From assembly GCA_021202815.1 (NCBI GenBank), contig JAJQCG010000111.1, positions 1-33,719 on the forward strand: a stretch of 33,719 bases of DNA, read 5' to 3'. The notes under the pieces are model-generated. The model saw nothing but the letters and a program-made list of their open reading frames with translations, was not told the DNA's origin and made no database searches. This document shows positions 1-9,079 of this stretch, piece by piece; the stretch's first letter is position 1, and each line of letters starts with the position of its first letter. The stretch is from Lachnospiraceae bacterium (GTDB lineage Bacteria; Bacillota; Clostridia; Lachnospirales; Lachnospiraceae). Position numbers and translations under genes: made by a program.

Positions 1-1010
1 GTTATCAGCAGGTGGAGATGCAGTCCATGTACGGGACCTACTTCGGGGAAGACTTTATGAATCAGGATCTGACGGGGAGCGGCTCTGTCTATGGAGAAAC
101 GGTCCGGGATTCGGTTCTGGAGATGCTTGAAGAGCTTTATGTGATCGAGGCGCACGCGGAGGATCTGGATGTCGCGCTGGACGAGGATGATGAGAGCGCG
201 ATCTCAGAGGCGGCGCTGACCTTCCTCGCGTCCAATGACAGCGATACGCTTTCTCTTATGTCCGCGGATGAGGAGACGGTGACACATGTGCTCGAGCTGC
301 TCCGGCTGCAGGTGAAGGTGTACAATTACCTGGCGACGACGATCGACACGGAAGTGGACGAGGAGGAAGCGGCACAGAAGTGTATTACCTATGTGAGCGC
401 CTCCACGGCCGGGACGACCGATGACGATGGGAATACGGTGGATCTGACCGACGAGGAGCTCGAGGAGATCCGCACGGAGCTGGAGACGATCCGGGATGAG
501 GCAGAGGAGAGCGGAGATCTGAGCACAGCTGCGGAGGATCACGACCTGAGCGCGGTCACGACGACCTACGGTTCGAGTGACGAGACGCTGGATGAGAATC
601 TGAAGGCGGCAGCGGACGAGCTTTCCGATGGGGAATATGCCGACATCGTGGAAGGCGACGGTTACTATTACCTCGTCTACATGGAGAGCACCTACGACGA
701 GGATGCGACGCAGACCGAGATTGAGAGCATTCTCGAAGAGCGCGAGCAGGCGGCCTACGATGACTGGCTTGACGCGCTGGTGGAGGCTGCCGAGATCGTG
801 GTAAACGACAGCGTCGTGGAACAGCTCAATTTCGAACGGATCTTCACCGAGAAGACAGAAGAAGAGACGACGGAGGATGAGACTTCTGAGGAGGAGACAG
901 AGGAAGAATCTTCTGATGATGCAGAGGAAACTGTAGAGGAAGACGAGGAGGAGACCGTGGAGGAAGACGCCTCCGCGGAGGAAGCAGAGGCAGAAGAGTC
1001 CGAAGAATAA
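1..1010 (+). CDS. PrsA/SurA-like parvulin-type peptidyl-prolyl isomerase/foldase, 5'-truncated by window edge, polyacidic C-terminal tail
   Basis: Frame is open to the window edge (YQQVEMQSMYG...); C-terminal part (GDGYYYLVYMESTYDEDATQTEIESILEEREQAAYDDWLDALVEAAEIVVND) resembles the end of clostridial foldase/PPIase proteins. Confidence 0.75.
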   Translation, partial: YQQVEMQSMYGTYFGEDFMNQDLTGSGSVYGETVRDSVLEMLEELYVIEAHAEDLDVALDEDDESAISEAALTFLASNDSDTLSLMSADEETVTHVLELLRLQVKVYNYLATTIDTEVDEEEAAQKCITYVSASTAGTTDDDGNTVDLTDEELEEIRTELETIRDEAEESGDLSTAAEDHDLSAVTTTYGSSDETLDENLKAAADELSDGEYADIVEGDGYYYLVYMESTYDEDATQTEIESILEEREQAAYDDWLDALVEAAEIVVNDSVVEQLNFERIFTEKTEEETTEDETSEEETEEESSDDAEETVEEDEEETVEEDASAEEAEAEESEE

Positions 1011-1035
1011 CGGACAAAAAGGGGGCTTCTAAAAA

Positions 1036-2496
1036 ATGAGCGTGACGCAGAATCTGACACTGATGACGGATCTGTATGAACTGACGATGATGCAGGGATA
1101 CTTTAAAAATCCCGTGCAGGAGACGGCGATCTTCGACGCGTTCTACCGCACAAATCCCTGTGGGAACGGTTACGCGATCGCCGCGGGACTGGAGCAGGTG
1201 ATCGATTATATCAAAAACCTGCACTTCTCCCCGGAGGATATAGAGTATCTGCGCAGTCTCTCGATTTTTGACGAGGATTTTCTGGACTATCTCGGGAGAT
1301 TTCGTTTCAGCGGCGATATCTACGCGATTCCGGAGGGTACGGTCGTGTTTCCCAGAGAACCGCTGATTAAAGTAGTCGCGCCGATCATGGAGGCGCAGCT
1401 CATGGAGACGGCGATTCTGACGATTATCAATCATCAGAGCCTGATTGCGACCAAGGCGGCCAGGGTCGTGAACGCGGCGAGAGGTGACGGAATCATGGAG
1501 TTCGGACTCCGACGCGCGCAGGGACCGGACGCCGGCGTCTATGGGGCGCGGGCGGCGATGATCGGCGGCTGCATCGGCACGTCGAACGTGCTGACCGGCC
1601 AGCTCTTTGACGTGCCGGTGCTTGGCACGCACGCGCACAGCTGGATTATGAGTTTCCCGGATGAATACACTGCCTTTAAGACTTACGCGGAGCTCTATCC
1701 GAATGCCTGCACGCTGCTGGTGGACACTTATGACACGCTGAAGTCCGGCGTGCCGAATGCGATCCGCGTATTCAAGGAGATGCGGCGTGCGAAGAAGCTG
1801 AACGGGCGTTACGGTATCCGTATCGACAGCGGCGACCTTGCCTATCTTTCGAAGGAAGCCCGTAAGATGCTTGACGCGGCAGGCTTCCATAACGCGATTA
1901 TTTCCGCATCGAGCGATCTCGACGAGTATCTGATCGACAGCCTGAAGACGCAGGGCGCGAAGATCACGTCCTGGGGCGTTGGTACGAACCTGATCACCTC
2001 AAAGGACTGCCCGGCCTTCGGCGGCGTCTACAAGCTCGCGGCGGTGAAGCAGGGGGACGGAGAGTTTATCCCGAAGATCAAGCTCTCGGAGAACAGCGAG
2101 AAGATTACAAATCCCGGAAATAAGACGGTTTACCGTATTTATGAGAAGAATAACGGAAAACTGAAGGCCGATGTGATCAGCCTGGTGGACGATGTATTTG
2201 ATGAGTCGAAGGATCTGACGATTTTTGATCCGAAGGAGACCTGGAAGAAGACGAAGCTGAAGGGCGGCAGCTACACGCTGCGCGAGCTCATGGTCAAGGT
2301 CTTCGATCAGGGCGAGTGCGTCTACGATTCCCCGTCCGTCATGGATATCCGCGAATACTGTATCGGAGAGCAGAACACGCTCTGGGACGAGACGCGGCGT
2401 CTGGTAAATCCGCATAAGGTTTACGTGGATCTCTCAGACCGCCTGTTTGAGATGAAATGGAGCCTGCTCGATCAGATGGGCGTGAAAGCAGAATAG
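1036..2496 (+). CDS. pncB: Nicotinate phosphoribosyltransferase
   Basis: 486 aa; LMTDLYELTMMQGYF start, GLRRAQGPDAG and GTHAHSWIMSF motifs. Confidence 0.95.
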   Translation: MSVTQNLTLMTDLYELTMMQGYFKNPVQETAIFDAFYRTNPCGNGYAIAAGLEQVIDYIKNLHFSPEDIEYLRSLSIFDEDFLDYLGRFRFSGDIYAIPEGTVVFPREPLIKVVAPIMEAQLMETAILTIINHQSLIATKAARVVNAARGDGIMEFGLRRAQGPDAGVYGARAAMIGGCIGTSNVLTGQLFDVPVLGTHAHSWIMSFPDEYTAFKTYAELYPNACTLLVDTYDTLKSGVPNAIRVFKEMRRAKKLNGRYGIRIDSGDLAYLSKEARKMLDAAGFHNAIISASSDLDEYLIDSLKTQGAKITSWGVGTNLITSKDCPAFGGVYKLAAVKQGDGEFIPKIKLSENSEKITNPGNKTVYRIYEKNNGKLKADVISLVDDVFDESKDLTIFDPKETWKKTKLKGGSYTLRELMVKVFDQGECVYDSPSVMDIREYCIGEQNTLWDETRRLVNPHKVYVDLSDRLFEMKWSLLDQMGVKAE

Positions 2497-2502
2497 AAAA
2501 GG

Positions 2503-2531
2503 AATAGCACCTGCGAGGGTGCTATTTTTTT
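2503..2531 (+). terminator. Rho-independent terminator after pncB
   Basis: Perfect 9-bp stem AATAGCACC-tgcgag-GGTGCTATT followed by a T run. Confidence 0.85.
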
Positions 2532-2609
2532 GCCCCCTCACATAAGATAGAGAGGATGTGAGGCAGCTGGACGGCAGTCGGCTGCGAAGTGATCGAGGTG
2601 GGGGAGTTT

Positions 2610-3599
2610 ATGAACGAGAGAGATTTGCAGGTATTGGAGCAGTATTCGTTTGCGGTGAATGACAGCAGACGCGTCCGGGGAGCGTATCTTCTGGACACCG
2701 ATGCGGGGCTGAAGCTGCTGCGCGAGTGTTCCGTGAGTGCGAACCGTCTCGCGCAGGAGCAGAGGCTGCTCGCCCATCTTCGCGAACAGGGCTTTTCGGT
2801 GGATCAGCTGGAGCCGGACAAAGAAGGAAACCTGCTCTGCGTTTATCACGAGAGATTTCCCTATATGGTGAAGGAATTGCCGGAGGGGAGGGAGTGCGAT
2901 ACGAGAAATGAGAGCGAAATCCTGCGGGCGGTTTCCTTGTTGGCCCGGCTGCATCTTGCCCTGCGTTTCCCGGAGTCTGCCGGAGCGGAGAGCCTGAAAT
3001 TCTCCGGGCGGGACGCCCGTGAGGAGATGTGCCACCACAACCGGGAGCTGCGGAAGATCTATGCGTTTATGAAAAAAAAGAACCGGAAAAATGAGTTTGA
3101 GACTGCCTGTCTCTCCTGTTTTCCGCAGGTGCTTGCGGAGGCTGAGAGCGCGGAGCGGTGGCTTGGGGTCTCCGGGTATGAGAGTCTGCGGGCGCAAGCG
3201 CTCGCGGAAGGCCATTTCTGCCATGGCGAGTATATTCACCATAATATTCTTATAAACGGCGAAAAGATGACGATTGTTAATTTTGAAAAATTTTCGCTCG
3301 ACGTGCAGATCAATGACCTGGGTCTGTTTGTGAGAAAAATTCTCGAAAAGCAGGGCTATGATCCCAGGCTCGGCAGACGGATGCTGGAGGCTTATGAGCA
3401 GGAGAAGCCTCTTTCAGCGGCGGAGCGGGCCTACTTAGGCGTCTGCCTTGGCTATCCGGAAAAATTTCGCAAGCTTGTAAATTACTATTACAATACGAAT
3501 AAGGCATGGATACCGGGCAAGCACATGGAGAAACTGGAAAAATTCCTGTCACAGAGGGAAAAAAGGATTTCCTTTTCTGAGGAAATAGGCTATACTTGA
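2610..3599 (+). CDS. CotS-family spore coat / aminoglycoside phosphotransferase-like kinase fold protein
   Basis: ORF 2589-3599; probable start MNERDLQVLEQY after gaggtgggggag; FCHGEYIHHNILI is the kinase-like catalytic motif of CotS-type proteins. Confidence 0.75.
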   Translation: MNERDLQVLEQYSFAVNDSRRVRGAYLLDTDAGLKLLRECSVSANRLAQEQRLLAHLREQGFSVDQLEPDKEGNLLCVYHERFPYMVKELPEGRECDTRNESEILRAVSLLARLHLALRFPESAGAESLKFSGRDAREEMCHHNRELRKIYAFMKKKNRKNEFETACLSCFPQVLAEAESAERWLGVSGYESLRAQALAEGHFCHGEYIHHNILINGEKMTIVNFEKFSLDVQINDLGLFVRKILEKQGYDPRLGRRMLEAYEQEKPLSAAERAYLGVCLGYPEKFRKLVNYYYNTNKAWIPGKHMEKLEKFLSQREKRISFSEEIGYT

Positions 3600-3634
3600 T
3601 TTAACACTTAGTTTCACGGAGGTAGGAAAATACT

Positions 3635-5368
3635 ATGGGCTACAGGGAGATTTACGACGAATGGCTTAAGAATCCTTATTTTGACGAGGATACGAAGGCG
3701 GAGCTTCGCGCGATCGCGGACGATGAGAAGGAGATCAAGGAGCGCTTCTACAAGGATCTGGAGTTCGGCACGGCGGGACTGCGCGGCGTCATCGGCGCGG
3801 GCATCAACCGCATGAACATCTATGTAGTGCGCCGGGCAACGCAGGGGCTGGCAAATTACATCAAAAAGCAGGGGAAAAAGGATCCAAGTGTGGCGATTGC
3901 CTACGATTCCCGCCACATGTCGCCGGAGTTTTCGGAGGAGGCGGCGTTGACGCTGGCGGCGAACGGCATCAAGGCTTATCGCTTCGAGTCTCTGCGGCCG
4001 ACGCCGGAGCTGTCCTTCGCGGTGCGCGAGCTCGGCTGCATCGCCGGTCTGAATATCACGGCGAGCCACAACCCGCCGGAATATAACGGCTACAAGGTCT
4101 ACTGGGAGGACGGCGCGCAGTTCACGCCGCCGCATGACAAGGGCGTGACTGCGGAGGTGCTCGCGATCACTGATCTGTCGACTGTGAAGACGATGAGCCA
4201 CGAGGATGCGGTCGCGGCGGGTCTGTACGAGACGATTGGCCAGGAGATCGACGATAAATTCATCGGACATGTCAAGGCGCAGGTCGTGAACCAGGACGCG
4301 ATCGACAAGATGCAGAAGGATATCCGCATCGTCTACACGCCGCTGCACGGCACGGGAAATATCCCGGCGAGACGCGCGCTGAAGGAGCTTGGTTTTGAGA
4401 ATGTCTATGTTGTGCCGGAGCAGGAGCTCCCGGACGGCGATTTCCCGACCGTCAGTTATCCGAATCCGGAGGCGGCGGAGGCCTTCACGCTGGGACTTGC
4501 GCAGGCAAAGAAGATCGATGCAGATCTCGTACTCGCGACTGACCCGGATGCGGACAGGCTTGGCGTCTATGTAAAAGATACAAAATCCGGCGATTACATA
4601 CCGCTTACCGGCAATATGTCCGGCGCTCTGCTCTGCGACTACGTGCTGAGCCAGAAGCAGGCGGCGGGCAGGATTCCGGCGGACGGCCAGGTCGTCAAGT
4701 CGATCGTCTCCACGAATCTGATCGACGCGGTCGCGGCGAATTATGGTTGCGAGCTGGTCGAGGTGCTGACCGGCTTCAAGTTCATCGGCCAGCAGATTCT
4801 GAAAACGGAGCAGACCGGAAAGGGAACCTACCTCTTCGGCATGGAGGAGTCCTACGGCTGCCTGATCGGCACCTATGCGCGCGACAAGGACGCGATCTCC
4901 GCGACCGTTGCCCTCTGTGAGGCGGCCTGCTATTATAAGCAGAAGGGCATGACGCTCTGGGATGCGATGCTCGCGATGTATGAAAAATACGGTTACTATA
5001 AGGATTTTGTGAAATCAATCGAGCTGAAGGGTATCGAGGGTCTCGCAAAGATCCAGGAGATTCTTGAGACGCTCCGGAACAATACGCCGGAAGTCGTCGG
5101 GGGATATAAGGTACTCTCCGCACGTGACTACAAGCTGGGCACGATCAAGGATATGGCGACCGGCGAGGTGCGCCCGACCGGCCTTCCGCAGTCGAATGTA
5201 CTCTATTATGACCTGGAGGACGGCGCGTGGCTCTGTGTGAGACCGTCCGGCACCGAGCCAAAGGTGAAGTTCTACTGCGGCGTGAAGGGTAGCTCGCTCG
5301 AGGACGCCGACGCGAAGAGCGCTGCACTCGGCGACGCAGTTCTGGCCATGATACAGCCGATGCTGTAA
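3635..5368 (+). CDS. Phospho-sugar mutase (phosphoglucomutase/phosphomannomutase)
   Basis: 577 aa; ITASHNPPEYNGYKVY active site, ATDPDADRLG metal loop, VRPSGTEPKVKFY phosphate loop. Confidence 0.95.
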   Translation: MGYREIYDEWLKNPYFDEDTKAELRAIADDEKEIKERFYKDLEFGTAGLRGVIGAGINRMNIYVVRRATQGLANYIKKQGKKDPSVAIAYDSRHMSPEFSEEAALTLAANGIKAYRFESLRPTPELSFAVRELGCIAGLNITASHNPPEYNGYKVYWEDGAQFTPPHDKGVTAEVLAITDLSTVKTMSHEDAVAAGLYETIGQEIDDKFIGHVKAQVVNQDAIDKMQKDIRIVYTPLHGTGNIPARRALKELGFENVYVVPEQELPDGDFPTVSYPNPEAAEAFTLGLAQAKKIDADLVLATDPDADRLGVYVKDTKSGDYIPLTGNMSGALLCDYVLSQKQAAGRIPADGQVVKSIVSTNLIDAVAANYGCELVEVLTGFKFIGQQILKTEQTGKGTYLFGMEESYGCLIGTYARDKDAISATVALCEAACYYKQKGMTLWDAMLAMYEKYGYYKDFVKSIELKGIEGLAKIQEILETLRNNTPEVVGGYKVLSARDYKLGTIKDMATGEVRPTGLPQSNVLYYDLEDGAWLCVRPSGTEPKVKFYCGVKGSSLEDADAKSAALGDAVLAMIQPML

Positions 5369-5414
5369 TAAGCCTGAAAAGCTCAGCTCAGGGCTGTCGT
5401 TGTGCTAAAAAAAC

Positions 5415-5442
5415 TTGACAGGAAAAAAATGCATAGTAGAAT
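5415..5442 (+). promoter_or_regulatory. Putative sigma-A promoter for the tRNA-Gly pair
   Basis: TTGACA (5415-5420), 16-nt spacer, TAGAAT (5437-5442), just upstream of the tRNA at 5459. Confidence 0.7.
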
Positions 5443-5458
5443 AAATTCTGTTCTGAGC

Positions 5459-5529
5459 GCGGGTGTAGTTCAATGGTAGAACACCAGCCTTCCAAGCTGG
5501 ATACGTGGGTTCGATTCCCATCACCCGCT
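5459..5529 (+). tRNA. tRNA-Gly (anticodon TCC)
   Basis: Acceptor GCGGGTG/CACCCGC; anticodon arm CCAGC-CTTCCAA-GCTGG; T arm GTGGG-TTCGATT-CCCAT. Confidence 0.95.
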
Positions 5530-5536
5530 CTTACAT

Positions 5537-5609
5537 GCGACAGTAGTACAGTTGGTAGTACGCCACCTTGCCAAGGTGGAGGTCGCGGGTTCGAGCCCCG
5601 TCTGTCGCT
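5537..5609 (+). tRNA. tRNA-Gly (anticodon GCC)
   Basis: Acceptor GCGACAG/CTGTCGC; anticodon arm CCACC-TTGCCAA-GGTGG; T arm GCGGG-TTCGAGC-CCCGT. Confidence 0.95.
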
Positions 5610-5614
5610 CTTCG

Positions 5615-5645
5615 AAAAGTCCTGAGTCTCAGGGCTTTTTATTTT
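5615..5645 (+). terminator. Rho-independent terminator after the tRNA-Gly pair
   Basis: AAAAGTCCTGA-gtc-TCAGGGCTTTT stem (one G-U) followed by T-rich tract. Confidence 0.8.
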
Positions 5646-6004
5646 TCGCGTTGCATTTTGTGTCGAACAGGCGGGAGGAAATCTTCGGACGAATGGCAAT
5701 AAAAAAAGGCCATGCGGCCTGAGTTTTCGAGGGAGTGGGGACTCTTGCGAGTCCCCTAAAGTATTATGAATGAAATACTGATGTGTTCCTATTACGTGTA
5801 TTATCATAACAGGAATTTGTGACCAAAGTGTGGCAAGAAAATAAAGGATTTCTAAAAATCATTGCAATCCGGATGGAATATGGTAAACTGTAACTATTCG
5901 GAGCCGGCCGGTTTTGCGCAGCATTCAAAAGCCGGTTTCCGCGCAAAGGCAGGTGGCGGGAGCGCCGCGGTTTACAGTGGTTATGCAGAAGGGATGGATG
6001 GAGC

Positions 6005-6106
6005 ATGAATTTCTATAGTAATAAAAACAGGAGAAGGTTAGCGGCGGTGATCGTGGTGATTCTCGTGCTCGCCATGGTGGTGCCGCTTTTGAGCTACGCA
6101 TTGTAG
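6005..6106 (+). CDS. 33-aa hydrophobic small protein
   Basis: Manual translation MNFYSNKNRRRLAAVIVVILVLAMVVPLLSYAL*: basic N-terminus plus one hydrophobic helix; lies 24 nt upstream of the VanW gene; below the ORF-track cutoff. Confidence 0.55.
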   Translation: MNFYSNKNRRRLAAVIVVILVLAMVVPLLSYAL

Positions 6107-6130
6107 CGGAGAAGGAAAGAGGAGAGGACT

Positions 6131-7585
6131 ATGAAAAAATATGGAAGCGGCGCGCTTCTCGGTTTCTGTCTGCTGATGCTTCTGCCCGGCATGACGGTCA
6201 GCGCGGCGGGAACCACGATCCTCAGCGGCGTCACGATTGAGGGCGTGGATGTGTCCGGTATGACGAGAGACGAGGCACTGAGCGTGCTGGAGAGCTATGA
6301 GAAAGAGCTGGACGAGGAGATTCTCGTGCTGCGGATTGGCGAAAATGAACTGGAAGCGGATCTGAAATCTTTCGGTGTCACCTATTCCAACGAGGAGGTC
6401 GTCGATGAGGCGCTGAGCCTGGGACGGACGGGGAATATCGTGAAGCGCTATAAGGATCAGAAGGATCTGCAGTACAGCGGGAAAGATTATGCGCTTGGCC
6501 GCTCGGCAGACGAGGATATGGTGCGCGCCTATGTCGAGGAGACCTGCACACAGTATGATCAGGAGGCGCAGAACGCTTCTCTGACCCGTGAGAACGGAAG
6601 CTTTATATTTGTGGCCGGGACGGAAGGCCTGGAGCTCAACGTGGACGCCGCGGTCAGCGAGATTATGGATTATCTGGAAAATGACTGGACATCGGGCGAG
6701 AATGGGCTGGAGCTTTCGGTGGAGGTGACGGAGCCGGAGGGGAGTGCGGAGGAACTGGCTTATGTGCAGGATCTTCTTGGTACATACACGACCAGCTTCT
6801 CGACTTCGAGTACGGATCGCTGCAAGAATCTGGAGAGCGGCGCCGCGCACATCGACGGGACTGTGCTCTATCCGGGTGAAGAATTTTCTACTTATGAGGT
6901 GGTGGCTCCGTTCACGGAGGAGAATGGCTATGTGATGGCCGGTTCTTATCTGAACGGAGAGGTGGTCGACAGCATGGGCGGAGGTATCTGCCAGGTGTCG
7001 TCGACCCTGTATAATGCGGTGCTGCGGGCGGAGCTGGAGGTGACGGAGCGGTCGCCGCACTCCATGACGGTGCACTATGTCGATCTTTCCGAGGACGCCG
7101 CGATTGCCGGAACCTACAAAGATTTTAAATTTGTGAATGGCACGGACTATCCGATTTACATAGAGGCGTACACGACCTCGGACAAGAAGATTACCTTTAA
7201 TATATATGGAAAGGAAACGCGCGACAGCAACCGGACGTTGGAGTTCGAGAGCGTGACAGTCAGCACGACGGAGCCGACGACGGTACTGGTCGAGGACGCG
7301 AGCCAGGGGCTCGGCTACAAATCCGTCTCTTCCGGGTCGACCGGTTATGTGGCGGAGCTGTACAAGATTGTCTATGTGGACGGTGTGGAGACGGAGCGCG
7401 TTCGCGTTAATAAGAGTACTTATCAGGCGACAAATCGCACGGTAACCTATGGCACGGCGGGCGATGCGACGATCTCGGAGAATCTGCGTGCGGCGATTGC
7501 TCTGCAGGATGAGGCGCTTGCGGACGCCAATATCGCGGATATCGTGGCGGCCAACGCTGCAGCGGCGGCTGCCGCCGCACAATGA
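6131..7585 (+). CDS. VanW family protein with peptidoglycan-binding-like N-terminal region
   Basis: Signal peptide; GEEFSTYEVVAPFTEENGYVMAGSYLNGEVVDSMGGGICQVSSTLYNAVLRAELEVTERSPHSM is characteristic of VanW. Confidence 0.9.
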   Translation: MKKYGSGALLGFCLLMLLPGMTVSAAGTTILSGVTIEGVDVSGMTRDEALSVLESYEKELDEEILVLRIGENELEADLKSFGVTYSNEEVVDEALSLGRTGNIVKRYKDQKDLQYSGKDYALGRSADEDMVRAYVEETCTQYDQEAQNASLTRENGSFIFVAGTEGLELNVDAAVSEIMDYLENDWTSGENGLELSVEVTEPEGSAEELAYVQDLLGTYTTSFSTSSTDRCKNLESGAAHIDGTVLYPGEEFSTYEVVAPFTEENGYVMAGSYLNGEVVDSMGGGICQVSSTLYNAVLRAELEVTERSPHSMTVHYVDLSEDAAIAGTYKDFKFVNGTDYPIYIEAYTTSDKKITFNIYGKETRDSNRTLEFESVTVSTTEPTTVLVEDASQGLGYKSVSSGSTGYVAELYKIVYVDGVETERVRVNKSTYQATNRTVTYGTAGDATISENLRAAIALQDEALADANIADIVAANAAAAAAAAQ

Positions 7586-7598
7586 CTGAGCTTATGCC

Positions 7599-8585
7599 AT
7601 GGAAATAGGAAAAGTACCGGAAACAGTTTTGAAAAGGGCAGTTTTTCAGCAGATCCGGACGAAGCGGGAGGAAATCCTGACGGGGCCGGGCATCGGCGAG
7701 GACTGCGCGATTATGCAGCTCGGGCCGGACGAAGTATTTGTTCTGTCCACCGATCCGATCACCGGGACGGACAAGGACATGGGGACGCTGGCGGTGCAGA
7801 TCACGGCCAATGATCTGGCGAGCGCAGGAGCGGAGCCGGTGGGTATGTTGCTGACTGTGCTGCTGCCGCCGTCGGCGGATGAGGAGATGATCCGCCGCCT
7901 GATGGGCGAGGTGGAATGTGCCTGCGAGAAGCTGCATATACAGGTGATGGGCGGTCATACGGAGGTGACGGCGGTGGTAAATCAGCCGGTCATTTCCGTC
8001 ACCGGAGTCGGAAGGGCAAAAAAGGGTCGACAGGTGACGACGGGAGGAGCTCATGTGGGCGACGACGTGATCGTCACGAAATGGATTGGCATTGAGGGCA
8101 CTTCCATCATCGCGAAAGAAAAGGAGGAAGAACTTCTACGGCATTTCCCCGCGGAACTTGTGGAGGAGGCGGAAGGTCTCAGCCGCTTCCTGTCAGTGGT
8201 GCCGGAGGCGATGATCGCCGTAGAAAACGGCGTGACCGCCATGCACGACGTGACCGAGGGTGGCATCTACGGCGCGCTCTGGGAGCTCGCGGAGGCGTCG
8301 GGCGTCGGGCTTGCGGTCGAGAAGGAGAAGATTCCGCTCCGACGTGAGACGGAGGAGCTCTGCAAATATTTTCATCTGGATCCATACCGTCTGATTTCGA
8401 GCGGTTCTATGCTGATGACAGCGCCGGACGGACACCGGCTTGTGGAAGCGCTGGAGAGAGCGGGGATTGCGGCGTCAGTTGTTGGACGTTGTGTCGCGGG
8501 AGAGGCGAAGACCATTCAAAGCGGCACGGACACGATCGCCCTTGGCAGACCGGAGACGGATGAGTTATATAAAATCTATGAATAG
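7599..8585 (+). CDS. AIR synthase-related / HypE-like protein
   Basis: GPGIGEDCAIMQLG, STDPITG, ANDLASAGAEPVGML, GGHTEVT motifs of the PurM/HypE superfamily. Confidence 0.85.
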   Translation: MEIGKVPETVLKRAVFQQIRTKREEILTGPGIGEDCAIMQLGPDEVFVLSTDPITGTDKDMGTLAVQITANDLASAGAEPVGMLLTVLLPPSADEEMIRRLMGEVECACEKLHIQVMGGHTEVTAVVNQPVISVTGVGRAKKGRQVTTGGAHVGDDVIVTKWIGIEGTSIIAKEKEEELLRHFPAELVEEAEGLSRFLSVVPEAMIAVENGVTAMHDVTEGGIYGALWELAEASGVGLAVEKEKIPLRRETEELCKYFHLDPYRLISSGSMLMTAPDGHRLVEALERAGIAASVVGRCVAGEAKTIQSGTDTIALGRPETDELYKIYE

Positions 8586-8596
8586 AGGATAATGGG

Positions 8597-9079
8597 ATGA
8601 GAGAGAAGATTTTGACTTACATGGAGCGCAACAGCCGCGTGGACCTGAAGGACCTGGCGGTCATGCTCGGAACGGACGAAGTGACGATCGCCAACGAGAT
8701 CGCCGATATGGAAAAGGAAGGCGTGATCTGTGGCTATCACACGCTGATCGACTGGGATAAGACCAGCTCCGAAAAGGTGACGGCGCTGATCGAGGTGAAG
8801 GTGACGCCGCAGCGCGGTCTCGGCTTTGATAAGATTGCGGAGCGCATCTACAATTATCCGGAGGTAGACTGTGTGTATCTGATTTCCGGAGGCTTTGATT
8901 TTATGGTCATGATTGAGGGCAAGACGATGCGCGGTGTGGCGCAGTTTGTCTCCGAAAAGCTCTCGACGCAGGACTCGGTGCTGAGCACGGCTACTCATTT
9001 CATATTGAAGAAATACAAGGATCATGGTTCGATCATGGTTCATACAGCAAAGGATGAAAGGATTCTGGTGACGCCATGA
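8597..9079 (+). CDS. Lrp/AsnC family transcriptional regulator
   Basis: N-terminal HTH plus C-terminal RAM-like domain (EVKVTPQRGLGFDKIAERIYNYPEVDCVYLISGGFDFMVMIEG). Confidence 0.85.
   Translation: MREKILTYMERNSRVDLKDLAVMLGTDEVTIANEIADMEKEGVICGYHTLIDWDKTSSEKVTALIEVKVTPQRGLGFDKIAERIYNYPEVDCVYLISGGFDFMVMIEGKTMRGVAQFVSEKLSTQDSVLSTATHFILKKYKDHGSIMVHTAKDERILVTP

Noticed and set aside
844-1890. 348-aa minus-strand ORF
   Set aside because: Antisense to the foldase end and pncB; Arg/His/Leu-rich low-meaning translation typical of a shadow ORF in GC-rich codons.
5388-5807. 139-aa minus-strand ORF
   Set aside because: Runs through both tRNA-Gly genes and their terminator; translated motifs such as DRRGSNPRPPPWQGGVLP are the usual antisense-tRNA artefact.
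5895-6000. Possible known riboswitch (ydaO or GEMM) upstream of VanW
   Set aside because: Core consensus elements recalled for these classes are not present; kept only as an unassigned structured leader.
6038-7582. 514-aa minus-strand ORF
   Set aside because: Mirror of the VanW gene; no recognisable motifs and shadow-like composition.
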